Program-made: the position numbers and the translations under genes
The notes under the pieces: generated by a model
What the model was told of the DNA's origin: nothing
What the model saw: the letters and a program-made list of their open reading frames with translations, nothing else
Database searches by the model: none
In this document: piece by piece, positions 35,772 through 44,965 of the stretch
How the letters are laid out: the number at the start of each line of letters is the position of its first letter
Numbering within the stretch: position 1 is the stretch's first letter
Source of the DNA: Amaurobius ferox
Lineage: Eukaryota; Arthropoda; Arachnida; Araneae; Amaurobiidae
DNA length: 64,000 nucleotides
Reading direction: 5' to 3'
Assembly: GCA_951213105.1 (NCBI GenBank)
Contig: OX578136.1
Coordinates: forward strand, 156,929,178-156,993,177

Positions 35772-35800
35772 CAGAAACCTTTAAACACTGTATATGCATA

Positions 35801-35834
35801 GGTCGGACGGTCTGGGTCTCAACAACACCAACAA
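35801..35834 (+). mobile_element. 34-bp SINE 3' fragment with target duplication
   Basis: GGTCGGACGGTCTGGGTCTC plus CAACAACACCAACAA is the last part of the tRNA/5S SINE. It is flanked by the exact 12-bp repeat TGTATATGCATA (35789-35800, 35835-35846), so it is a real, extremely 5'-truncated insertion. Confidence 0.9.
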
Positions 35835-37133
35835 TGTATATGCATAATTAATACACTTATATCGCAAGGTATGTATGATTCTAAAAAAAACTGTTAAAAA
35901 AGCTAATGGAAAACGACAGCTCAATGATTTAATTTTTGAAATCATTACTGTTATTTTTACGTATGATTGGATGTCCTTACTTGTTGCCTCCGACCAAACG
36001 TTTAATTGCTTTCCAGATCTTCATAATTACAAATAGGATAAGATATATTATCAAATATATGATCTTTCAGTAGTATTTTTACACAACAGCTTGAAATAAT
36101 TTTATCTGAAAATGACCTCCAAATAATAAGAAATTATAAACATTTAGCATTGGCCGTTACTTTTCATTGTAACATCGCCCACTCATTGTTGACTGTGAAA
36201 ATGTTATTGTTTCATTATTGAGGTTGAACATTGGGACGCAAGAAATTTGTTTGTTCACAAAAAACAAATTAAACCGAACATCAGTGTAGTTCTAAAGACA
36301 AAAAAATCAAACTATTAATCAGTAAGATATTTTAAAAATTTAAATTGTAACCTCCAGTTGGTCGCTTCAGTTTGCATTCAGAGAGCATTGATAATTTAAC
36401 CGCACTCAAAGCATGTAAAGTTAAGACTGTACAATTTACTTTACAAACTCTTGCCGAAACCCCTTTACTTGACAGTATTGTCACCTCTATTAATCATTTA
36501 AGACCTGCATTAATTATGCAATAAAGGGGTATGTATTTTAACATTATAAAATGTTAAAATTATATTAATCTGTTCGTTTCTATCAAATTTTGGTGCAACA
36601 ATTTACAGAGAAAGGAAAATTTTCGTAATTTTAAATTTTTTGTACTGTGACGTTGGAAAAGCAATTTGCTCTCTAATTTTTTGGTAGTTGGAGTATCCGT
36701 TAGCGGTACGAAAAATGTAAATACTTTAGATGCTTATATCTCCAAACCTTATTGATAAAAATATCACCGATTTAAACTTATTTTGTCAATATTTTTGTAT
36801 TTTGATCTTGTAGTCGAAATAATAAATGAGTTTTTGTTCGACAAAGGATGTATCTTAATTTGTTTCTTTTCACTCAAAATATCTCGTAAACTATAAAATA
36901 TTAAAATAATGACAAAATGTAACTGGAAATCCAGTTTCTAGGTCAGTAATTTATTTTTATAAAGCGCTTATATCTTTTAAGCCATTGTCTTGTCAATTTG
37001 AAGAAAATTAAAAAAAAAAATTCGTTAAGTTTACTATGCTGTTTCACACATATCTGGAAAATTCAAAATCTGATGTAGGCAGCACATCACTTTCCCTACA
37101 GACTTCAATTCATTTTCTCTTTATTTCTTTAAT

Positions 37134-38655
37134 TTAATTTTATTTTTTATTTAACAAATGCCAAGCCATTGACAACTAGGTCATTAGGCCACGAGCTCTC
37201 CAATACTTTTCAACAATACCATCCAAATTATTTAGTGCAGAACACTCGTCCACATGAGCAGCAGGCATGGGTTGTCCAGAGGTACACTAACCGCAGCCAG
37301 GCGAAGTAGTTAAATTAAAACGATACAAATAGGCACCAAGTCAGTCATGTCCGCTCAAAAGTCTAAACAGAGCCACTGCTGCAGCACAAGGTGAATTGGA
37401 GACACAATAAGATCCGCAAAGCACACTCCAATGTTTGTCTCTAGAAGAGTGAGAAGTCACACTACCAAACGATTGTTTGAATATTCTTTAAATCTCTAAT
37501 TTAGCAGAATGGAGTGGCAAGTCTCTGCAAGTCCTTTGAAGGATACCAGTTCCCTTTTTTGCTAGAAAATCCGCCTTCTCATTTCCTTGAAGGTCACAAT
37601 AAGATGGTACACATTGAAAGGCAACTCTTCTCTCAATCTCCCCCAAAAGTTTTCTACAGTTTTGTACACAGGAGCTCGTATTCTCCTGGATGCCTGTCAA
37701 AGCTTGCAGAGCAGAAGTAGAATCTGAAAAAATCACTATCTTCTCAAATGGAATATGACGGACAGCAAGTTGTTGGAGAGCTACATGGATAGCCTCGAGT
37801 TCTCCATCGAAGTGAGTTGTAAATGATCCAACATGCAGATAAAAAGAAAAAAGTTCACTAAAAACACCGGCACCAGCACCCCCTGAAAAATCCAACAGAG
37901 ACCCATCAGTGTAAACATGAAGCCATTCATCAGGAGGGAAACGAGAGCTAATAGTTTCTAAGGCAATATCTCTGAGTATTGTATGGCAAAGATCACTTTT
38001 TCTCACTTTCAGAACCAGGTCCAATCTGATATCAAGTTCCACATGCTCCAATGGTCTCACAAAAGATAAAAGTTCATAGGGCGCATCATTAATCACATTA
38101 TATTGAGCGTTCTCACGAACGAATTGAATGAAGCCCCTCTGAGTCTTTAAATTACGCGCTTTGTCACAGTCGTAACTCTCCAGAAGGAATTATTTGGGAG
38201 CCTAATTAGTCTATTATAAAGAATAACAGCATTCCTCTAAATTAAATTAGTTAAGGGCTGTTAGTTGCACAGTATCTGCATAGCCAGTACAGGAGTACTC
38301 TTGACTCCCCCAGTGATCAAACGCAGTGTCTGATTTTAAAAAAATATCAAAAGGCCTCAAGACTCTATCTGATGCGGAAATCAATACCCCGTTTCAGTAA
38401 TTCAGAACCGGCTGGATATATAACTTGTAGATTATATTCAAGGTTTTTCGATTGAAACCCCATTTCACTCCCGCCAATCTTTTAAGAATTGGGAGTCTCT
38501 TCCTTGTTGTTGATACCATATGTTCAACATGTCTATTCCATGTTAGTTCATTATCAAAGATACAACCCAAATAGGAAGAAGCATCATTGTGTTGTAAAAC
38601 GGTACTTCTGTAGACGAGGTGAGGAGCAAAGGGTTGCCTATTTAAGGTAAAGATT
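37134..38655 (-). mobile_element. 5'-truncated non-LTR retrotransposon
   Basis: A 1,522-bp insertion on the minus strand with an A/T-rich 3' tail (AAATAAAAAATAAAATT, read on the minus strand) and an exact 14-bp target duplication TTTATTTCTTTAAT (37120-37133, 38656-38669). The uninterrupted homologue is visible at about 55969-55990 (TTCTTTATTTCTTTAATAAT). It contains an RNase H domain at its 3' coding end, typical of I/Jockey-type elements of arthropods that keep RNase H. RT remnants upstream are broken. Confidence 0.88.
37488..38096 (-). pseudogene. RNase H domain of a non-LTR retrotransposon
   Basis: The product would remove the RNA strand during reverse transcription. The 202-codon frame shows the RNase H signature set: VYTDGSLLDF (first catalytic Asp), DGELEAIHVALQQL (Glu), VIFSDSTSALQAL (second Asp), and GNEKADFLAKKG near the C terminus (last Asp). 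The histidine expected before GNEKAD reads PSYCDLQGNEKAD, so the usual PSHCG-like His is Tyr. The frame is not a whole gene: the upstream RT region is missing or broken by the 5' truncation, and the first Met is arbitrary. The element is inserted in a subB repeat. Confidence 0.85.
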
Positions 38656-39320
38656 TTTATTTCTTTAATAATTCATTAAATATAGTTTTATTGTGCAAAA
38701 TAATATGTATACTTATTTGAAATCACACTGCATTTGCACTTTCAATTTAATTTTCGTTTCCATTTGGTAACTGGACACATTTTCAAAGGTAGCACAGCAA
38801 CAATGCAAAAACACTAAAATATCTCTAGAATGGCTAACCTTAGAGTAATGGGGATGGTCTCATATTTTTATCATTAAAAACTACGTATAAAACAAGCAAT
38901 TAATTGATACGTATAAGCACATGTAGTCTTTTATGTTAGATTTTGATGATTTTTGTGGGTCACTTTGCAAAACAAGGCAGGTTCTGGTTTCCTGAATCAC
39001 ATCAAAATCTAATCACCAGGGTAACCCATAAGTGGCTTATCTACCAAATTTTGTGAAATTTGACCAATTAGTTTTTAAACTAGATTGGATATATACGATT
39101 CTTACGATCCATTTCTTAAAAAAGACAGGCTCTTTTATCCCGAAACGTACCAATATCTAATCAGCAACAGGTTAACCCACAAATAAATTACCTATAAAAT
39201 TCATGAAATTTGGTCAATTGATTTTTGAATTAGAGTAGACATACACACCGACGTGACGCTAAAAATAGTTTATCTAATTCTAGTAGTCCCAAAAGATGTA
39301 GATTACGTTAAACAAGTATG

Positions 39321-39574
39321 ATAGGTTAGTGTACTATTGTCTCTAGCATTCGAATATATTTCTGTGTATATTGTTCTTTATACAAGTAATATGTTTCAGT
39401 CGTTTATCAAGGCACGATGCCGTGCAGTTATTTGAATAAAAGTGTTACTTATATTTTACCCTTTGTATCTGGATACGAATCCTTGAACGCTAGGAGTCTG
39501 GTTATTTGCTTTTCAGAGAGAAAAAAGGGATGTTAGATTAAAGTCACTTTATGCTTCAGAAAAAAATCCCTTTA
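39321..39574. other. Non-coding spacer
   Basis: Nothing recognised. Confidence 0.35.
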
Positions 39575-39815
39575 GTTACATACTGATCCTATAAATACAA
39601 CCTATATTATTGGGCATTACACACTGATCCTACAAATACAACATATATTATTCGGCATTACACACTGATCCTACAAATACAACATATATTATTGGACATT
39701 ACACACTGATCCTACAAATACAACCTATATTGTTGGACATTAAGCACTGATCCTACAAATACAACCTACATTGTTGAACATTACACACTGATTCTACAAA
39801 TGCAACCTATTTCGT
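39575..39815 (+). repeat. 41-bp minisatellite, about six copies
   Basis: ACTGATCCTACAAATACAAC recurs starting at 39582, 39623, 39664, 39705, 39746 and 39787, exactly 41 bp apart. Units differ by a few substitutions only, so the array is recent or homogenised. Confidence 0.95.
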
Positions 39816-40394
39816 TGCCAACATTCAAATCTTCAAACATTACCATACTGGCGCTTGTTTAATACAAGATGCTTGTTAGTCATTCTACCTCAATGTTATT
39901 TACTGAGAGCTTGAACGCAACAGCTGAACGGTATGAGACTGACGATAGAGAGTGACTTAGGCCTATTTTAGAATTAATACAATAAATCTAATGAAATTTA
40001 TTAGACTTATATCATTAACGCTGAAAAAGAAGTCGACGACAGGCGAGTAGCGAACTCGGTCTTGATGAATTTTTGCCAGACATATATTGTAAAGAATCAC
40101 TTGTTCCAAAAATCTCTAGAATCCGTTTACAAATAATATTTATCAACTTAGTCAAATGTTGTTAAATATTAAAGTTAATGTATACATATATATAGCTCCA
40201 TTTGCAAAGTTTGAGAGACTTTCATTTCAGTGAAAGATTATCGCAACTTTGAAATGGCAACTTTCTAATGAAAGTAACTTTCTAATGAAAGGCAACTTAG
40301 TAATGAAAGTTTAGTCCCCCCAACGGCTCCAAAAATAATTGCATCATTTATCTGCATAATATAATTGCATTATAAAATAATTGCATCATTGCGT
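39816..40394. other. Non-coding spacer with short direct repeats
   Basis: CTAATGAAAG occurs three times at 40265-40305 with small changes. No gene is seen. Confidence 0.4.
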
Positions 40395-40628
40395 CATTTA
40401 TCTGCTTTAAGAAGGACTTATTTCTTCGTCCATAACGCTTGGCGAGATTTTGACGACGAATTTGGGGGAATGTCGCCAACTTGACGACTTTTTGAAATGT
40501 TGCCAAATTAACGAAAATCTCGCCAAATGGATAAAAATGATGCTAAATCAATGAAAATAAGGACTCATTGTCGAAAATTCAATATCTTGGAAAGAATATT
40601 AAGTAACTACTGTAAGAAAAACCCATTT
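40395..40628 (+). repeat. ACTTTCC family, 3' half fragment
   Basis: It starts in the middle of the element (TCATTTATCTGC, CGTCCATAACGCTTGGCGAG) and runs to TAAGAAAAACCCATTTTT. It directly abuts the full copy starting at 40631. Confidence 0.85.
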
Positions 40629-40630
40629 TT

Positions 40631-41584
40631 ACTTTCCTTATATACATAATGTATAAGGAAAGTATTGTGACGGGGTCAAAAATTCGAATTCGAGTTTTCG
40701 ACGGGAGAGCACGTTTCAAGCATCCCTGATCACGAATCAAACATTTTTGGAGTGATGTCTGTGTGTGTGTGTGTGTGTGTGTGTGAAAGTATGTGTGTAT
40801 GTGTGTGTGTCAGTGAGTCTGTGGAGACGATAACAGACGAACGAATGGACCGATTCGAACCAAATTTGGTACAAAAATCACAATCCGTAAACACTGGAAG
40901 CCTATTGTTTTTATACGTAATCGAATGTTCAGAACCTCCCTAAATTTTCGAATGAAATTTTGAAAAAATCGTCAAAAAATCAAAACCGCTAATAAAGTTA
41001 CGCAAATAGACATTTCTTATGTAATTTTTCATTAGAAAACGATTGGCATAAATTTTAGAAGGCTAACATGAACCGTTCTCGAGATATTGTACATTTTTCA
41101 AAAAAATTATGAAAAAGTCACATAAAAAAAATTCCTATTGAGAAACATGTTCACTTTTCATATGTAATACCATGCGATAAATTGAGTGACATCATTCTCG
41201 TGGATCTAGCTCGTTCCATTCATGAAAAAATATTCTTTGAATAATACTTTTGTATTTGAACGCCAATAGTCATTTATCTACTGTAAGAATAACTTTTTTC
41301 TTAGTGCATAACGCTTGGCGAGATTTTGGCGACGCATTTGGCGGAATGTCGCCAACTTGGCGACTTTTTTAAAATGTTGCCAAATTAATGAAAATCTCGC
41401 CAAATGGATAAAAATGATGCTAAATCAATGAAAATGACGACTAATTGTCGAAAATTCAATATCTTGGAAAGAATATTAGTATCTACTATAAGAGAAACCT
41501 ATTTTTTTACTGTAAAAGTAAAAAAATAGGTTTCATTACATTATATAAGGAAAGTCATGTGTTGCCCACATCAGATTTTTTTTT
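40631..41584 (+). repeat. ACTTTCC-family repeat, full-length copy
   Basis: Left end ACTTTCCTTATATACATAAT with the matching TATAAGGAAAGT (hairpin), GACGGGGTCAAAAATTCG, (TG)n at 40759-40812, GTGGAGACGATAACAGACGA, GTTACGCAAATAGACATTTC, the GGCGAC core with outer arms TTGGCGAGATTTT and AAAATCTCGCC, and right end TATAAGGAAAGTCATGTGTT...CATCAGATTTTTTTTT. It encodes no protein. Confidence 0.92.
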
Positions 41585-41987
41585 ATTGGAATCCATGAAT
41601 GAAATGTTTAAATAGCATGGAATAGAAGGAATAGTAATTATCTAATGAAAATCACTTCGTGATCAACCGCTGGATCAGAGACTGGTTCCGCACTCCTGAT
41701 CTATATCGTATATCAGATAAAAACTGACTGACTAATGCTGAAGGCAGAAACTTGAAACTTTGCATACACATAAAAATTAAATTTAAAATCTTGAAATTTT
41801 ATCCGACACAATTTGTAAATCTCAATTTTTTTTTAATTCAACAATCAGCATACTTCAAATGTAACCCTAGAGACCCTAGTCTAGACATACAAAATATTTT
41901 ATAGCATCTTGCGTAGAAAAAAAATACCTAAAATTTTCTTTACTAACGTTATTGGTGAATTAACTTTCAACTTAGCTAACTTTTTCC
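41585..41987. other. Non-coding spacer
   Basis: Nothing recognised. Confidence 0.35.
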
Positions 41988-42004
41988 ACACTTTCCAAAA
42001 GCCC

Positions 42005-42809
42005 AAGTCAGCAGCCCTACCTTGCTGATAACACCGGTTCTCGTTAGATCACCTAAGTCAAGCAGCATCGGTCGCGGTTAGTACTTGGGTGGGTGACCAC
42101 CTGGGAACACCGCGTGCTGTTGGCACATTTCGGGTGCGGTAGCACTGTGGTTTGCGGGCTGCATTTGCACGCTGCCACAACTGCCGCCATGTTCATGCGG
42201 AGTACTAGAGCTCCTCTACTACAGGTTGACTTATCAAGCATATTGAAGCCCATAGGGTTACATACTACAGTTACAGAAATTATAAAATAAGTGTTTAAAA
42301 TAAATACTTTATATAAAAAAAGAAATTTCAATTAGAACATTGTAGAACTTAGCTCGCACAAGTATGCTCCAATACCGGGTATTCAATTATTTATCAGCCA
42401 TTGTTTTCTTGTTTCTTCGTTTCTAGGAAAGCGAAATAGACTAAAACCTTTTCTAGAACGATTAGAGCAGTTTGATGCAGAACAACCACCCATAATTATT
42501 TCAATTATACTTCCTAAAGTGAAAATACGAATAGAGCTAATGCTAATGGACTGCGCTTCCAGCTACGGTGGGCTGCAATATGCTTGATGAGTCAGCTCGT
42601 ATATAGACGAGCCTTACGGAGTACGATCACGTTAAACTTGTGGGTCAGTAAGTCCTTACGAGAGGTTGGTGGTAGGTAATGAGGGTACGGTCCCAGTGGA
42701 TGTCTCCCCCACTGGGTGCCGGTCTAAATTGGGTGGCACTTCCCGGCCGTCCAAACAGTTACCTTACACCTTTCTGGTAGGTCAGACGGTCTGGGTCTCA
42801 ACAACAACA
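42005..42809 (+). mobile_element. 5S rRNA-headed chimeric SINE, split by a MITE
   Basis: The head at 42007-42125 is 5S-like (CACCGGTTCTCGTTAGATCA, AAGCAGCATCGG, GGTGGGTGACCACCTGGGAA). It is followed by the same B-box-less tRNA relic (GGGTGCGGTAGCACTGTGGT) and the common body, which resumes at 42617 after a 411-bp insertion. The target duplication ACACTTTCCAAAAGCCC is exact at 41988-42004 and 42810-42826. Without the MITE it would be close in length to the copy at 28519. Not a 5S gene. Confidence 0.93.
42206..42616. mobile_element. hAT-like MITE (411 bp)
   Basis: The exact 8-bp duplication CGGAGTAC lies at 42198-42205 and 42617-42624. Terminal inverted repeats of about 46 bp start TAGAGCTC on the left and, on the minus strand, TAAGGCTC on the right; inside both is the shared TCATCAAGCATATTG-type sequence (left: TTATCAAGCATATTG). 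Eight-base duplications and TAG-like ends are typical of hAT elements. No transposase is encoded, so it must be moved in trans. It inserted after the SINE. Confidence 0.9.
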
Positions 42810-42826
42810 ACACTTTCCAAAAGCCC

Positions 42827-43438
42827 CGTCCGGTAACTTAGAAGATCGAATTTTTGCAGTACTGACTACTACACAGAACCTGACCTGACGGAGATGCAAT
42901 TTCGATTTATTTCCCTTGGAGCAAAGTAAATGCGGAGGTTTGAAAAACATTTCCAGGCACCCCTCAGAATCCCCTCCGTTTACACAGAAGACTGAATCTT
43001 CAATCTTTGCGCACTTATAGTATCAACTAAGGTATAGAACCTAAAAGAACCTGGAGTTTGATTCCCCCCTGCTGAATCTTTCCACATTTATAGTTTCAAC
43101 CATTGAACAGAACTTTACGTAGCCGGATCTTTGATTTATCCCTTGGAGGCCGAGAAAATATTTTTAAAATCTATTTCAAGTTATCTCGAAAAGTCTTTCC
43201 AGACACTCAATCAGCTTTTCCTGAGGCTTAAAATGTTGGATCTTAGCACACTTATAATATAGACCATTGGATCGAACCCAACAAAGCAAGATTTTTTTTT
43301 CAATTTTTGGACAGAAGGAAGGTAGGGTGGGTGGAGGTAAAGTTTCTCAGAACTGCTCAGAAGATCCCACACGGAGAACATAAAAGGCTGAAACGCGACC
43401 ATGAGGTAGAACCTAATTGGGCCTAGTATTTTAATTGA
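42827..43438. other. Non-coding DNA left of the Gypsy element
   Basis: Nothing recognised. Repeated words such as GACTGA...TTAGAACC are too weak to call. Confidence 0.35.
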
Positions 43439-43442
43439 GATA

Positions 43443-43655
43443 TATAACGAGTGAGCTGCCAGCGCAGCGACACCTAGAAAGAAATGAAGAAGAAGAAGAA
43501 GAGAGTAGGACTCACGACATCGGTTCGAAGCCCACCAGTTTTGTTATGTGAAATTTTAACTCTGTAATGTTTGTGATGTATTTGTGAAAAGTTTAATAGC
43601 GTCATTAAACTTCAAAATGTGTATCCGTGTCAATCATGTACAACTAGCGGATATA
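43443..43655 (+). repeat. Gypsy 5' LTR (213 bp)
   Basis: Begins TATAACGAGTGAGCTGCC and ends CTAGCGGATATA. Contains a (GAA)n-type run at about 43485-43505, one unit shorter than in the 3' LTR. Boundaries were set by the GATA duplications and by the abutting primer site and polypurine tract. Confidence 0.93.
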
Positions 43656-43658
43656 ATT

Positions 43659-43676
43659 TGGCGCCCAACGTGGGGC
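43659..43676 (+). promoter_or_regulatory. Gypsy primer-binding site, tRNA-Lys type
   Basis: TGGCGCCCAACGTGGGGC, three bases after the 5' LTR, matches the known 18-base site complementary to the 3' end of tRNA-Lys(1,2), which primes minus-strand DNA synthesis. Confidence 0.93.
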
Positions 43677-44110
43677 CGGTGTTTGTGTGTTCTCAAAACG
43701 ACGGACAAAAAGAAGTCTTGGGATAACCCCATCCTGATGTGTTCGTGTGAATGCGGTGTTGGAATATCCCTTCCATGCCAAGGATGTTAACAGATTAACA
43801 GATAAGTGTTCAACCTGTTTAAACTATTTTAAGTAGTTATACTTCTGTTTTCGCCATCCGGCATTGCAGTAGTGAAACCTATCGTACAAAAACATTCTTT
43901 TGTGCTTGCCGTTCTCGTCTGAGCGTCACTTTCATTTTCATTTGGCCGGCGCGCGACGGAATGTCTGCGATCGGTCTAGTGGATTAACGGATGTGCTACA
44001 ACTGTTTTCGTTATCTTTCTCGCTTTTGATCAGAATTATTTATTACCTTTTAAAGAAGAAAAAATACTGTTCTGTGTTAATTTGAAGAATTTAGAGTTTT
44101 TACGATAGAA

Positions 44111-44595
44111 ATGGCTTATCTTGGTAAGGGACGTAAAGAAGATCTAAGATTACTTGTTCAAGAGTTAGGATTAAATGGAGCAGACACTCTTAAGGTGGTG
44201 GAGTTAAAAGATTTGATCACGAGTTCTGAAGGCTATAGTGAAGAGTTGACAAAATATATGTTGGACAATATTATTGAAAATCGCATAGCAAGGGAACAGG
44301 AAGTCAAATTGGAAAATGAAAGAATGTTTGAATTGGAACGTTTGAAGTTGCAACTTGAATCTCAGAGGGTCTCGCAATCCGTAACCGCAACCCCGGTTTT
44401 AGAGACGGAGCAACCCAATTGGGATGTGAGGAGAATGCTCCCTAAATACGACCCTAAAGATGATGATATATCATTATTTCTTAATTTATTTGAACGACAA
44501 CTTAAGTTCTTAAAGATTCCAGAAGCGACTTGGGTTCCATATTTAATTGGATCTTTACCATCAGAGATCGGACAACTTATTGCTAGAGAACCAAA
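44111..44595 (+). pseudogene. Gypsy gag, N-terminal part, interrupted by BEL
   Basis: Gag forms the particle that holds the element's RNA. The frame starts at 44111 (MAYLGKGRKEDLRLLVQ), has a charged helical, probably coiled-coil segment (about residues 60-95), and then a capsid-like part (LFERQLKFLKIPEATWVPYL). At about codon 161 the BEL LTR begins. The open frame continues to 44782, but those last ~63 codons are LTR sequence. The remainder of gag lies at 50519 onward in the same frame, allowing for one target copy. A 455-bp leader separates it from the primer site. Confidence 0.9.
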
Positions 44596-44873
44596 TGTCA
44601 GAAACGCCGTAGAAATTTACCCAACTTCACACGTTTCAATATGTACGAAAATAATTACAACTGCTTTTCAGGAACCAGAAACTTTACTTCAAAGCTTAAC
44701 ATTCGTACAGCCAACGTCAACTCGTAAACAAACCGCTCTTTCATCTGACAACGTCTACAGAAACCCAAGAGTGTTGCCATAGCAGTATTACAAAACTAAA
44801 ATAAACAAATTCACAAGAAATGCAAATTTAAATATAAAACTTGAATAACGAAATCAATGTGTGTTACTTAACA
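44596..44873 (-). repeat. BEL 3' LTR (278 bp)
   Basis: Same length as the 5' LTR and two substitutions different. It lies at the plus-strand left edge and is where the Gypsy gag frame is broken. Confidence 0.95.
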
Positions 44874-44888
44874 TTCTCCCACCTTTTG
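44874..44888 (-). promoter_or_regulatory. BEL polypurine tract
   Basis: On the minus strand AAAAGGTGGGAGAA directly precedes the LTR. Confidence 0.82.
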
Positions 44889-44965
44889 ATTTAAACATTA
44901 TAATCAAAACTTACAATAAATTAAAGATAAATTAACATTTAAATGGAAATTAAACTTTTCTACAT

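Larger units (their letters stand above)
34990..37020 (+). repeat. Family D dispersed repeat, third large copy
   Basis: It begins with one diverged satellite monomer (AAAAGAGAGATAATACTATT, TACTTTAGAAACACAAC, CTGCTATGTGAAAACTATAC at 34995-35070) where the copy at 22975 has about 21. After two interruptions (about 35182-35771, and a 34-bp SINE piece at 35801) it continues with AAAAAGCTAATGG, TTACTTGTTGCCTCCGACC, AAAATGACCTCCAAATAATA and TTTTCACTCAAAATATCTC. Confidence 0.7.
37065..39320 (-). repeat. ACTTTCC family, subB copy, interrupted
   Basis: Reads AAAATCTGATGTAGGCAGCA at its plus-strand start, as at 55908 and 56725, and continues after the non-LTR insertion with CTTTAATAATTCATTAAATA, TTTTCAAAGG, and GTGACGCTAAAAATAGTTT near 39245. 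The far end, expected to carry ACTTTCC, has decayed or is missing. Confidence 0.75.

Noticed and set aside
42007..42125. Second 5S rRNA gene
   Set aside because: Same reasons; the first ~20 bases also differ from 5S more than expected of a functional gene.
44592..44782. C-terminal 63 codons of the drawn Gypsy gag ORF
   Set aside because: They are translated BEL LTR, not gag.
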